This document shows, one piece after another, positions 11,237 through 21,418 of a DNA stretch of 64,000 nt (the stretch's first letter is position 1; every line of letters starts with the position of its first letter). The position numbers were made by a program, and so were the translations under genes. The notes beneath the pieces were generated by a model that was given only the letters and a program-made list of their open reading frames with translations, made no database searches and was not told where the DNA came from. Origin of the DNA: Delphinus delphis (taxonomy: Eukaryota > Chordata > Mammalia > Artiodactyla > Delphinidae); assembly GCF_949987515.2 (NCBI RefSeq), contig NC_082688.1, positions 75,520,731 through 75,584,730 on the forward strand. The letters are read 5' to 3'.

Positions 11237-11855
11237 TGGTTACCGAACCAAACTTGGGTCCACTTTCCCACGTGTAGTGAAGCCAATCTGCTGATACTGA
11301 GTTGTGGTGAAGGAAAGTGCAGCGCTTATTGCAGGCGCCAAGCAAGGAGTCCAGGACAGCTAGTACTTAAAAGGCCCAAACTCCTCAAAAGCTTTCAGGG
11401 AGAGGTATTTAAAGATGGGGCGGGGGCGGGGGGTGGGTCATGGGCTGTGTGGTCAGCTTGTGGACGCTCTTCTGATTGGTTGGTGGTGAGGTAACTGGGA
11501 GCCAGCATCATCAACCTTCTGGTTCCAACTGCTCTAGGGTCTACGTGCTTGTGGGCAGCCGACAGTTAACTTCTTCCACCTGGTGGGGGGTTCAGTATCT
11601 GCAAAACAGCTCAAAGGACATGGCTCAGAATATTTTCTATAGCCCTTGAGGAGGAACTAAAGGTCCTTGACTTTGTTTACTGGCTAAACTATTATTATTT
11701 TGTCTTGCTTGACTGTTTTCCTTTCTTTCTGCATTTTCTCACTTCTCTGATTCAATTTATTCTTTGGTGAAAGTTCTTCTACAGACAAGAGGCAGGCAGA
11801 GGACATGGGGGTAGTCCTGTTCCGGGAAGGCCCCATAGGGTCTTGCTCGGTTACA
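11237..11855 (-). mobile_element. Class I ERV (ERV1) solo LTR, copy A
   Basis: Read on the minus strand the element starts 'tgtaaccgagcaagacccta' and ends near 'aagtttggttcggtaacca'. A 'gcaataagtgctgc' segment near its 3' end looks like the polyadenylation region of a gammaretrovirus-type LTR. It aligns along its whole length with 27823-28451. There is no internal viral sequence on either side, so it is a solo LTR left by recombination. No exact target duplication survives. Confidence 0.75.
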
Positions 11856-12020
11856 GTTTTATTTTTTTAATTGAAATATAGTTGATTTACAATGTTGTAT
11901 TAGTTTCAGGTGTACAGCAGAGTGATTCAGTTGTGTGTGTATTCCTTTTCAGATTCTTTTCACTTATAGGTTACTACAAAATAGTGAGTATAGTTATAAT
12001 GTTTACTTACACTGACTCAT
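11856..12020 (-). mobile_element. L1 3'-end fragment, antisense
   Basis: 'ttaattgaaatatagttgat' then 'ttacaatgttgtattagttt' and 'acagcagagtgattcag' are the antisense 3' untranslated end of a cetartiodactyl L1. The same segment occurs at 20825-21028. Confidence 0.75.
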
Positions 12021-12214
12021 GTAGACTTCTAAAAAGTTTGAGATTTAATTTTTTAGTTCCATTTTACAAGTTTTCATTTTATCTGTTTTCTTTTTTAAAC
12101 AAAAATTCCTCTGATAAGTCCCAAGGAAATGATGCAAAAGCATTTAATAATTAAATGTTAAGGTACTGGATTTAAGCAAAGCAAGAAGTGAGTTCTTTTA
12201 ACATAAGTTTCTCT

Positions 12215-12432
12215 GTCTCATCACTATTGACATTTCTGGGTGGGATAATTCTTTGTTGAGGGGGCCTAGCCTGTATATTGTAGGATGTTTATCAGCATTC
12301 CTGGCCTCTGCCCACTAGATGCCAGTGGCACCCCCATCCCAATTGTGACAATGACAAATATCTCCAGATGTTGCCAAATGTCCCTTGGGGATGGGGTATG
12401 CAAGTTTGTTCCCATTTGAGAATTACTGCTTT
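12215..12432 (-). mobile_element. MER20-like hAT-Charlie element, antisense, copy A
   Basis: 'tattgacatttctgggtggg', 'ataattctttgttgaggggg', 'ctagatgccagtggcacccc' and 'tctccagatgttgccaaatg' follow the complement of the MER20 consensus almost end to end. MER20 is a roughly 220-bp non-autonomous DNA transposon of placental mammals. Named from memory. Confidence 0.75.
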
Positions 12433-13135
12433 AACAGAACGTCTGTCTCATGAGACGAAAATTTTATTCACTAGGATCTTGGTTTGAGTGTTTTTATTCC
12501 TTAATATGTCAGAAGTATAACGTAGGAGAGTTAATTCTGTGAAGGAAACTATCTTTCGCATTTGTTGCCTTGGTCTGTTCAAATTGTGCAGCTTTGTAAC
12601 TAGACGACCATCACTGTTGCCCTGACTGCCCAGACAGTTTGCACTGACTGCCAATACCAACTCTGAACACGAGATTATAAAAATCAAGAAAAAAAGAAAA
12701 AGAAATGTCCACACAATTATAATGAGAAGGCTGTTCTAGGGATAACAGCTCCTGTCAAATTTCCCATTTCGATTACCATTTTGGTCTCAAGAATGGATTT
12801 GCGTTGTGCCATTTTCAGCTCTTGTTACCATCGTTGTCATAACGGGGAATGAGCCAAATTGCAATGTGGGGATAATCTGTCGCCTGCAATAGTGTGGGGC
12901 CCTGCTCTGACCTTCTTTTATTCCAGAGTGACGGAGAGGCGCAGTCGCTGTCTGGGGAAGATGTAGCACTCTGGAGACATCAAAGGCCACTGAGGCCTGA
13001 GGGGCGTACAGTTTAGCACCGGGGGTTCTGTTTAGCAGTCTAAATTGCAGCTGGTCCATCTGTCCAGAGAGCAGTGTGGCACATAGGTATGCGACATCAC
13101 TCAGCTTAGCAGAAGGGAATCCTCATCAAAGGAAA
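12433..13135. other. Unassigned interval
   Basis: No repeat was recognised. Minus-strand open frames of 88-90 codons at 12448-12714 and 12787-13059 have no recognisable motif; the first encodes a poly-hydrophobic start that is unlikely to be meaningful. Confidence 0.4.
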
Positions 13136-13139
13136 GAGG

Positions 13140-13375
13140 AGACTAGGAAGAGATCTAGTATTTCTTAATACCTACTACGTGCCACTGGGCTGAAAACTTT
13201 ACATGTGTTGGTTCACATAATCTTCACACCAAACCTATGATGTAAGTATCGGTATATCCAGTTTTTTACTCCAGGAAGTGAAGTAACACGTCTAAGATCA
13301 GGTGGAGCTTGGAGGTTCAGAGCATGGCTTTAAAGTCTCTAGTTTTGCTAACTCTGAGCACTTCCAGCTAATGAC
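13140..13375 (-). repeat. MIR SINE, antisense
   Basis: A nearly full-length diverged antisense MIR: 'cttaatacctactacgtgcc', 'tttacatgtgttggttcaca', 'taatcttcacaccaaaccta', followed by the 'ggaagtgaagtaacacgtct' core. Confidence 0.7.
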
Positions 13376-13734
13376 CTAATATCACTGAGTTTTCAGGTCT
13401 GCTCTTAGCTCCCAGGAGGCTCAGTTGTTCTCCTGTTGTTCCGTTGTTTTCCTGCTTTAGATTCCAAGAGATTTATAACCTAACACCAAGTTCCTCTTCG
13501 GACTCTAGTTAAAATTAGAATGGGTCTCTCATCCTTCTAACCCAATGGGCTTGGGGCAAAACATCTGGCTACACTGATCTTCCCATTCTCTGAACTTCCC
13601 GTTCACTTACTCTGTGCTCTTCTTTTTCTAAATCCATCAGGTTCTACTTAGCCCTCTCATTTGGCTAATTCCGCGGGTGTGCCCATTTTCTCAACAGATT
13701 ATAAGCTCTTTAAGGGTAGAAGCAATACTTCATA
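13376..13734. other. Unassigned interval
   Basis: Nothing recognised. 'caacagattataagctcttt' near 13695 may be a scrap of L2, but it is too short to call. Confidence 0.3.
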
Positions 13735-13822
13735 CTGGGGAGGCAGCATAGCATACTGGTTTAGAACGTGGACTCTGAAGGTAGACCTCCTGGCTTCAAA
13801 TACCAGCTTTTCCACTGCATCA
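13735..13822 (+). repeat. MIR SINE, 5' part
   Basis: 'ggcagcatagcatactggtt', 'tagaacgtggactctgaagg' and 'cttcaaataccagcttttcc' are the head and early core of MIR. The element stops at 'actgcat' and resumes at about 14129, so an insertion splits it. Confidence 0.75.
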
Positions 13823-14128
13823 GCCAGGATAGGCTGGAGTATGTGCCATTAACAGACAACCCTCAACTGTGCGGAGGCGTGACATACCCAGCACAGGTGT
13901 GTTTTTCGCTCATGCTAGATGTCCTACTCAGTTGGCAGGAGGCCTATAATCATCGTAGTCACTCAGAAGCCTAGGCCGATGGAGACTCCATTCCAATACC
14001 TACTCAGTGATCATCAAGCCAGGGCAAAGAGAAGCTGGTGGATCAAACACTGGCTCTTAGAGATTCTACCCAAGTGCAGTTCTATCATGGGCCTCCAGGG
14101 AGAACAGAGATATTTACAACCAGCTCTT
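13823..14128 (+). repeat. Insertion splitting a MIR; unnamed MER-type repeat
   Basis: The inserted segment begins 'cagccaggataggctggagt' and contains 'tttttcgctcatgctagatg' and 'gtagtcactcagaagcctag', motifs of a dispersed mammalian repeat I recognise but cannot name. Open frames at 13768-14152 cross it and are not genes. Confidence 0.5.
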
Positions 14129-14315
14129 AAGTCTTCCGTAATTTCTTGCTAGCTGTGTAACTTGAGGCACGTTGCTTAACCTCTTTGTGCCTCAGTCTCC
14201 TTTTCTTTAAAATGAGATAACAGTAGTACTTACCAATTGTGAGAATTAAATGTGATGATATATGTAAAGTGCTTAACATTGCGCCCAGCTCATGGCTAAT
14301 GCCATAGGAGGGTTA
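14129..14315 (+). repeat. MIR SINE, 3' part
   Basis: It continues the MIR begun at 13735: 'cttgctagctgtgtaacttg', 'cctctttgtgcctcagtctc', 'aaaatgagataacagtagta', 'gtgagaattaaatgtgatga' and 'aaagtgcttaacattgcgcc'. Confidence 0.8.
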
Positions 14316-15347
14316 GCTGGTGCTACTTGTAAATACTTAAAGTCTAAGCTACTTGCTTGATTCTTTTTATTCACATCTCTACCTGGAAATTGAAACTTCT
14401 GAAGGTACCAGCATGGGCATGCTTCAGGGATGACATCTTGATAGAATTACTTTCTGATCTTCTTTCATGTCTTATTCATGGAGGGACAGAAATTTCAGCT
14501 AGTGGTTGTGCTGTTCTCTTGCCTTATAGCTTAGCTTTCTTCTAAACACTCGATCGTACTACAAAAGGCCATCCCTTTCCCACTGCAGCACTCACCCCGC
14601 CTTCTGCAGAAAATGGCATTCTAAACAACTGTTGATAATTCAAAAGAAAGGAATACATATCTGTTAGCTATTCGTCGTGTCCATAATCACCTCGAGAAAA
14701 CAAACCTCACCATGAGGGCCACATTAAATGTCTGCCGAGGTTTGGTTTAGAGATTTTTATTCTCATTTTCTGGGTAGACCCCCCTGAATAACTTATCACA
14801 TCCTTAGCACTATCGGGAAGGAGTTCTCTAGGGGCTCAAATTGCTGTGCTCAGCATTGCTTTGCGGGGAGGGGGTGGGGAGGAGGGGGAAACATAGGGTT
14901 CCAGCTGCAGAGGCCTGACATTGCTTTCAGACTTTCTATCAGAAAGTGTTCTACTCAAACTGAGCACTAGTTAGAAAAAGAAAAGAAAAAAAAAAACTTT
15001 AAAAAAGCTGCCTCGAATAATAAAACATGGCCTCTCTTCTAATAGAGAAGAAATGTGGTTTGGCATCCACAGGGGAGTGGATAAGATGCAGTGTAACCAG
15101 AAAAACGCAGCCTCATCATGTGATCTAAGAAGTGTTCTTTTGAATAGTTAGTTGCTCAGATATTTGCTTTAGCACACCCACCAGGGGGCCTCAGTGAATT
15201 TTTTTTTCCTCTCTCTCCATGAAGGATGGTAAATAGCACTTTGATCCATTGGGTAGGTGTCTATTTACATGGTGTGCCCAGCTTTCTCTTTCTAAGCACA
15301 CAGAGCCTCCATCCATTCTGTCTAGGGCTCTAGACAGGAGCCCAGGA
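14316..15347. other. Unassigned interval
   Basis: No exon or known repeat seen. There is a G-rich run at 14863-14888 and A-rich simple sequence at 14973-15005. Confidence 0.4.
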
Positions 15348-15422
15348 GAACCAGGAGAACCCAGGAGATGCACCTGGTGATTGGTGAACCAGGAGAACCA
15401 GGGGATGCACCTGGTGATTGGT
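15348..15422 (+). repeat. Tandem duplication, 2 x 37-38 bp
   Basis: Unit 1 (15348-15385) and unit 2 (15386-15422) share 'gaaccaggagaac' and 'gatgcacctggtgattggt', differing by one base and one deletion. A 79-codon minus-strand frame across it shows a Gly-Ser-Pro-rich stretch that simply reflects the repeat. Confidence 0.85.
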
Positions 15423-15839
15423 GCCCCCATGCCCTGCCTTGAACTAAACCGTAACCCGATTCAGCTGGTGGTTTTTTTTTCTATATTGTGCTAATTTCTC
15501 TGGGATGTTGCCTCTCTGTTCACTTTTCTTTCAGTCATCTTTTGTAACCTTTCCTCTCTCACCATTTCTCTTGATCTCTAATGGTCTAGCTTGGATCTCG
15601 TATTCTGCTTGAGTGTCATTCAGCTCAGCAGGCTGGGTATTATTTTGTTCTGTTGCTTGAGGAAGGAAAATAAGGTAAGACTAAACCAGAAGAAGGTGTG
15701 GGTATCTCAGAGTAGCTTCTGTGGATGGTACTCTCCAAATCCTATAATGATGAGGTAGATCTGGGCTGCAAGTTAGGACTAACTAGTGGGTAAGTCACCC
15801 ATTGACTGAGGTTTGACAGTGTTGCTAGCCTTGGTGCTA
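15423..15839. other. Unassigned interval
   Basis: Mostly T/C-rich sequence with no repeat or exon that I can identify. Confidence 0.35.
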
Positions 15840-15974
15840 CCTGTAACATATCGACTCAGTGAAGTATTTACCACTATTATGCCCACTTTACAGATGTGGA
15901 AAAGGAAACTTGAAGAAGCTGAAGGATTGCCAAGGTCACACAGATATGACTCCAGAAAGTCTGATTCTGAAGCC
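15840..15974 (-). repeat. MIR SINE fragment, antisense
   Basis: 'ctattatgcccactttacag', 'atgtggaaaaggaaacttga', 'aaggtcacacagatatgact' and 'tctgattctgaagcctgt' follow the MIR complement in order. It abuts an LTR at 15975. Confidence 0.75.
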
Positions 15975-16342
15975 TGTGATAAAATGGATATTTATGTCCC
16001 CTACAAAATTCTTACGTTGAAACCTAATCCCCAATGTAAGGGTATTTGGAAGTGGGGCCTTTGGGAGGTGATTAGGTCATGAAGGCAGAGCCCTCATGAA
16101 TGGGATTAGTGCCCTTATAAAAGAGACCTGAGAACGCTCTTTTGCCCCTTTCGTCATGTGAGGGCACAGCGAAAACATGGCTCTATATGAACCAGGAAGC
16201 AGGCTCTCATCAGACACGGAATGTCCAGACACCTTGATCTTGGACTTCCCAGCCTCCAGAACTTTTAGAAATAACTTTGTGTCGTTTATAAGCTACCCAG
16301 TTTATGGTATTTTCTTACATCAACTCCAACAGCCTAAGACGG
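15975..16342 (+). mobile_element. MST-like MaLR (ERVL-MaLR) solo LTR
   Basis: It starts with TG and follows the MST LTR consensus throughout: 'ttacgttgaaacctaatccc', 'ggtgattaggtcatgaaggc', 'gggattagtgcccttataaa' (TATA region), 'ccttgatcttggacttccca' and 'gcctccagaac', ending 'cagcctaagacgg'. About 368 bp is close to full length, with no internal MaLR region. The 89-codon frame at 15813-16082 partly overlaps it. Confidence 0.85.
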
Positions 16343-16433
16343 AGCCCAAGCGATAAACCGCTGTGTGAGACTCTAGCCTGTTTGGATCTCAGTGTCTTCC
16401 TATGTAAAATGAAAGAATGTACTAAAATTGGGA

Positions 16434-16670
16434 TTTTTCAACCTCAGCACTACGGATAGTTCGGGTTGGATAATTCTTTGTTTTGGGGTTTGCCTTGTAT
16501 ATCGTTAGATGTTTAGTAATATTCTTGGCTTGGACCTGCCAGATGCCAACAGCTCCTCCCCACCCCTTGCCCAGTTATGACAAAGAAAAATGCCTCCAGT
16601 CTTTGCCAAATGTCCTGGCCAAGGCAGGGTGTGGGGTGGTGCAAAATTGCCCCTGGCTGAGAACCCCTGG
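16434..16670 (-). mobile_element. MER20-like hAT-Charlie element, antisense, copy B
   Basis: 'aacctcagcactacggatag', 'ggataattctttgttttggg', 'gccagatgccaacagctcct', 'tgcctccagtctttgccaaa' and the terminal 'gctgagaacccctgg' match the MER20 complement. It lies 4.2 kb from copy A in the same orientation. Confidence 0.75.
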
Positions 16671-16766
16671 CCTAAATAGTTTCCATGGTACTTTCTAGAA
16701 TGAATAGTCTATAGTTCAATGTGTGCTTCTCTGGTTTCCTTTTCTTAGTTCTTCTCCTACTTTTTT

Positions 16767-16985
16767 GGGTTTTTTTTTTTGCGGTACGCGGGCCTCTCAC
16801 TGTTGTGGCCTCTCCCGTTGTGGAGCACAGGCTCCGGACGTGCAGGCTCCGGACGCGCAGGCTCAGCGGCCATGGCTCACGGGCCCAGCCGCTCCGCGGC
16901 ATGTGGGATCCTCCCAGACCGGGGCACGAACCCGCGTCCCTGCATCGGCAGGCGGACTCTCAACCACTGCGCCACCAGGGAAGCT
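16767..16985 (-). mobile_element. CHR-type SINE, young form, antisense
   Basis: It starts with a T run, then 'gcggtacgcgggcctctcac', and ends 'gcgccaccagggaagct', the complement of the tRNA-Glu-like head. The flanks 'cttctcctactttttt' (16751-16766) and 'ctcttccactttttt' (16986-17000) look like a diverged target duplication. The 186-codon frame at 16721-17281 is an artefact of reading through it. Confidence 0.9.
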
Positions 16986-17002
16986 CTCTTCCACTTTTTT
17001 AT

Positions 17003-17165
17003 TCCTTCACTTTGCTTAGTTTATCCTTCTGTAAATTAGGGACAATGAACTTACCCATCTTCACATACAGTTGTTTTGAGGATAAAATGAAGCAATGGTA
17101 CCAGATCCTAAGGACGGTCTTTGGCATATGTAAGTGCTCAGTAAAAACCATCTGTGTTGTTGTTA
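17003..17165 (+). repeat. MIR SINE fragment
   Basis: 'tagtttatccttctgtaaat', 'tacagttgttttgaggataa', 'aatgaagcaatggta' and 'gtaagtgctcagtaaaaacc' are the 3' two-thirds of a sense MIR. The CHR SINE inserted at its upstream edge. Confidence 0.7.
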
Positions 17166-18863
17166 AAATTCTTGTCCCTTTGAGCAGATTAACCATATCC
17201 CCATCTCATCTGAGACAAGCTCTGTCCCAGCTCACTGTGAGAGGAGAGGAGAAGGGAACACATCCACTCTGGAGACCCTAAAGGAAGCCCTTCTCTTTCC
17301 TTTTGGCCTGCAGCCCATTTGTAATATTGCAGGCTAGAGGTTCTTGTGGTTTTGGGGAAATGAGAACAGACTTCAACTGTAGTCAATTAATTGATGCAAA
17401 TCACTTTCCTTTCAGTCAGACTTAGGTAATGGCATATCTCAGATGACAAACCCTGCTGTTTGTCATCTTCACTAAGAAAAACCCTCAGCTGCTTTCCAAC
17501 TGTAAATTCTGAAGAGAGGCTGATAGGTTTCCCTCGTTTGAATATAGCATAGATGCATTTTTAAGAACCCATTCTATCTGAAGGGAAGGAATTGACAGAC
17601 CTGGACCTTGAATGCTCATTTGATATACTGATGCTCTATGGAGCTCGGCAAGGCTGTTTTTTAACCCACCCTGGAGCATTTTCAGTTTCCTTCCTTGGTT
17701 CTATTTTAGACTCTTACTTTATATACTACCTGCAACCAAGGCCAGTGATTACCTTCCCCAGATTGAAAACTAAGAATATTTTTCTTCTGCAAAGTTTTAA
17801 GATCCTTCTCCCTTCTCAACTGCATATCCAGGCATATGCAATGTCCCCATTTGCCTAGAATACGATTGTAGCTTTGCATTCTACTCGTCTTCCATACTAC
17901 AACCGTTGGGTCAACTGTCTCTTCAGGCAACATCTTTGTGGTGGATGAGGCCTTGTGAGGGTTGGGCTGGGCCAGAAATCTCTCCTTTGAGGCCCTTGTT
18001 TCACTTGCATGTTTACTTGTTGAGGCACCATCTTGGCCTTCAGGAAACAGTACCGTGCATCTCCTACCTCTCTTCTCTCTTGCCATCTTCTATCCTTTCC
18101 AGTTTCTGTTCTGTCCTTTTCATTAGGCTCTTTATTTCCTTCTCACTCTCCTATGAACTTCATTCACCATCCACAGGAAGAAGAGGCAAAAGAAGTGTTT
18201 CCTATTGCCCTCTTGTCCAGAGATAAGTCCTAGACAAAGGCACTTTTCCCAAAGATTTACTCCATAGTCAATCATTGGATCTTGTCATGGAATTAAGATG
18301 GAATATTGGGGGGTGTATCAAGTGTGCTGTGTTAAACATTAGTAATTTTTAAAAATTAGAGCATTTCTCAAACTTTTGAACATGATCATGTGAAATTCTA
18401 CGAAGAAAGATAACATACAAGTTTCTCAAACTTATATGATTGCATATCCCTCATTTTTACAGTGGAGCATCTTACAGTTTTCTGTGCAGCACGTTTTGGG
18501 AAGCACTGTTCTAGGATAGTTTACTTGTATTCTAAATGCTCCTTGGAGTTCTATGGTTTTGATATTTTAAAACTAAAATTTTCTTGCTTTGGAATCAAAC
18601 AATGGACCTTCTGATGGCTAGAAAGAGCATGAATTTACAAAAACAGCATAACCTAGGTAGCATTCTGTCTTGAAAATTATTAAAGCACACAATGCTTTGT
18701 GTTACTGATGTAATCCACGAGGTGAACTCAGTGGGAATACACCCATGCAAAACATTTTACTTCCTTAATCACGACTTTAAAAAAACAAGAGCAGTGCTGA
18801 CTTGCCCACGTCTACGTCTTGTGTGTACCCCATAGCTTTCCAAGCACTTTCAGTTAGAAAATA
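17166..18863. other. Mostly unassigned interval with an L2 scrap
   Basis: Around 17800-17960 the text 'caggcatatgcaatgtcccc' and 'atttgcctagaatacgattg' resembles a sense L2 segment. The 126-codon minus-strand frame at 17706-18086 overlaps this scrap and is not accepted as a gene. The rest, including 18350-18540, was not recognised. Confidence 0.4.
17441..17468. repeat. Perfect 11-bp inverted repeat
   Basis: The arms 'agatgacaaac' (17441-17451) and 'gtttgtcatct' (17458-17468) are exact complements with a 6-base loop. No T tract or gene gives it a function; it may be chance. Confidence 0.7.
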
Positions 18864-19359
18864 CAGTAGTTCCCCCTCACCTGCAGTTTTGCTCTGTGTG
18901 GTTTCAGTTACCTGTGGTCAGCTGCCATCCAAAAATATTAAATGGGAAATTCCAGAAATAAACAATTCATAAGTTTTAACTTCTGTGACATTCTGAGGAG
19001 TGTGATGACCTCTCCCTCAATCCTGGTCCAGCCTGCCCAGGATATGCATCATCCCTTTGTCCAGCGCATCCTGCACAGTATTCACTTATTCACTTGGTTA
19101 TCAGATTGAATGTTGTGGTACCCCAGTTCCTGTGTTCAAGTAACTCTTATTTTACATAATAATGGCCTCAAAGTGCAAGAGTAGTGATGCTGGCAATTTG
19201 GATATTCTCTTATTGTGCCTATAAATTAAACCTTACCATTGGTATGTATGTATAGGAAAAAACATAGTATATATAAGGTTTGGTACTATCTGCAGTCTCA
19301 GGCATCCATTGAGGGTCTTGGAAGGTATCCTCTGTGGAGAAGGAGAGATTGCTGTACTG
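18864..19359 (+). mobile_element. Tigger-like (TcMar) DNA transposon, internally deleted
   Basis: It begins 'cagtagttccccctcacctg' after a TA dinucleotide and ends '...gattgctgtactg', near-complementary ends of the pogo/Tigger type. At 19172 a start codon opens a frame reading MASKCKSSDAGN, which resembles the amino end of Tigger transposases, but it stops after about 20 codons. It is a non-autonomous derivative of about 496 bp. Confidence 0.65.
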
Positions 19360-19388
19360 TCATTTAGGGGAATTAAGATTATGTATAC

Positions 19389-19404
19389 ATATATATATAT
19401 ATAT
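19389..19404. repeat. (AT)n microsatellite
   Basis: A short run of AT dinucleotides, about eight units, in A/T-rich sequence just after the Tigger-like element. Confidence 0.9.
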
Positions 19405-19638
19405 TTGTCTGATTCAGGGCAGTGTAAACCACAAGTTCAATCTCACATCCAGTTCAACCTTCTCCCTTCTCTCTAGCAGGCTTGAGTGGTGGCTTGGGGA
19501 CTTGTAATGGGGCATATGTGGCATGATTATTCTGCCTTACGATCTCCTGTTCTTTTATTTCGCTTGTGTATCCTTCTAAGTCTTGTAGGTGTGGAGGAAG
19601 GAGAAAGAAGTCTAGAGATAAAAAGACAAAGGTCTTTT

Positions 19639-19829
19639 TTTTGTGTGTGGTACGCGGGCCTCTCACTGCTGTGGCCTCTCCCATTGCGGAGCACAGGCTC
19701 CGGACGCGCAGGCTCAGCAGTGGGCCCAGCCGCTCCACGGCATGTGGGATCCTCCCGGACCGGGACATGAACCCGTGTCCCCTGCATCGGCAGGCGGACT
19801 CTCAACCACTGCGCCACCAGGGAAGCCCT
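19639..19829 (-). mobile_element. CHR-type SINE, young form, antisense, 10-bp deletion
   Basis: It is flanked by 'gacaaaggtctttt' (19625-19638) and 'gacacaggtctttt' (19830-19843), a 14-bp target duplication with one mismatch. Compared with the other young copies it lacks about 10 bases around 'ccatggctca' in the middle. The 196-codon frame at 19566-20156, the longest in the window, is a read-through of this SINE. Confidence 0.92.
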
Positions 19830-19843
19830 GACACAGGTCTTTT

Positions 19844-20600
19844 GCTTTGTCTTATTGCTGCTTGCATATTTCTTGTAACTATTTGTGTTCTCCATGATGG
19901 GTGTGTAAATGCTGGCTTTTTTTTTCTGTCTTGGGCATTGATGGACAATTTGGAGGCTGACTGGACCACCATATTGCCCCCAGTAAGGGCCATGCGCTTT
20001 CTAGCTGATTTCCTATATCTACTGCTACTGCTGGCTAGAGTACTTACAAGGTGGCCCATTTATCTTCCAAGGCATCCACGTAGTTCTCAAGAAATGAATG
20101 CATCCTTACTGGGCAATCTGTCTTTTGCTATGCCATCACGGGCTGCTCCAGCCTGACTCCTACCTTTGGAATTCTCCAGACGAGAGGAAGATCCAGTGTT
20201 TATGATTGTGTATGTGAAATTTCAGTGGACACACGTCAAACCCTCCTGAAAGCTCCTTTTATGCCCTTTCACTTGGGTGAGTGCACTGGTTTAGTTCTAA
20301 AAGTATCTGCAGCTCAGCAGACATCTAGGTGAAGTGAATAATGCCAGCCTTCTTTCACACAGAACTATCACTCTGGATACATTTTTGGACGCTTCTCTAT
20401 TAATTTTTCAGGGGGAGGCATTCTTTATCCTCCCCAAACAGAGGAGGGAAAAACAATCCATAGCACTTTTCACCTCAGAAAAATCTCCTATCTATTCTCT
20501 TCTATCACCTTTTGGAATTTCTAGTTTTCCTTACTGAGGCTATTAGGTAGGTGATGGGAATTAATGATCACTGGGCTGGTTCTTATTGTTATATCATGGA
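19844..20600. other. Unassigned interval
   Basis: No family recognised. The sequence is not obviously repetitive and could be unique DNA, but no exon structure is visible. Confidence 0.4.
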
Positions 20601-21041
20601 TGAAACTAGCATTCTTTTTTTTTTCTTTAGGGAGTGATGAGGTATGAATCTTTATTACTTTTATTTTTAGTGTAGTTTATTTTGTTGCAAGCTTACATAA
20701 TTTACATTTCAAAGGTGGTTCTATATAATAATCAGCTCACAAAATTCCTGCAAGTTGAACAATTGGCTCTTGTGAGCCAGTGTGAGCTGGCTTCAGTACA
20801 CCGCTGCCAAAGTGATTTTTTAAATGAATTAATTTTTATTGGAGTGTAGTTGATTTACAATGTTATGTTAGTTTCTGCTGTACAGCAAAGTGAGTCAGTT
20901 ATACATACACATACATCCACTCTTTTTTAGATTCTTTTCCTATATAGGTCATTACAGAATACTGAATAGAGTTCCCTGTGCTACACAGTAGGTTCTTATT
21001 AGTTATTTATTTTATATATTGTAGTGTGTGAAACTAGCATT
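20601..21041 (-). mobile_element. L1 insertion with probable 3' transduction
   Basis: The exact 13-bp repeat 'tgaaactagcatt' lies at 20601-20613 and 21029-21041. Between them, read on the minus strand, are a 5'-truncated L1 3' end (21028 to about 20825), then about 190 bases of non-L1 sequence, then a poly(A) tail (the T run at about 20615-20624). An AATAAA occurs about 30 bases before the tail. This order is that of an L1 transcript that ran past its own weak signal and carried downstream DNA with it. Confidence 0.75.
20825..21028 (-). mobile_element. L1 3' untranslated end, 5'-truncated, antisense
   Basis: 'tttttattggagtgtagttg', 'atttacaatgttatgttagt' and 'tacagcaaagtgagtcagtt' are the antisense end of a cetartiodactyl L1, about 204 bp long. 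It is the L1 part of the insertion bounded at 20601 and 21041. Confidence 0.8.
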
Positions 21042-21418
21042 TTTCCTTGGTGTTACTTACCATCTATTGAATTGCAGTAGACAACAGGAAAAACCTGATT
21101 TAGTTCCTAAATGCAAATAGTCTTCATAATATTTTCTTTTGTTGGTATTAAATAATTTCTAAAACAATGTCCGTTGTTAATCAGTTCATCTTCCCAGGAG
21201 TGGCACGTCTAGGTCAAAGGGCATCAAGGACTTCCCAGCTCTTGCCACCCTATGGCTGAAGCCCAAAGTAAATGACAGCTGTGTTTAGAATTATTAAACT
21301 TTTGAATAATACCACAGTATACATGCACCAGAGTTAGAATAGTAAGCACTGAGTGGATTTTATATTTAATTTCAGTAAATGAAATGGTCTAATTAGACAA
21401 TTCTAGCTAATCATTTTT

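Noticed and set aside
15191..15430. Gly-Ser-Pro repeat that looks collagen-like
   Set aside because: It is only the translation of a two-unit 38-bp tandem duplication.
16721..17281. Open frame of 186 codons
   Set aside because: It reads across the CHR SINE at 16767-16985 and into a MIR; no independent protein similarity.
17706..18086. Minus-strand open frame of 126 codons
   Set aside because: Part overlaps an L2-like scrap on the other strand and no domain is visible.
19566..20156. Open frame of 196 codons, the longest in the window
   Set aside because: Its centre is the antisense of a CHR SINE (19639-19829). The same peptide phrases recur wherever this SINE occurs, so it is a repeat read-through.
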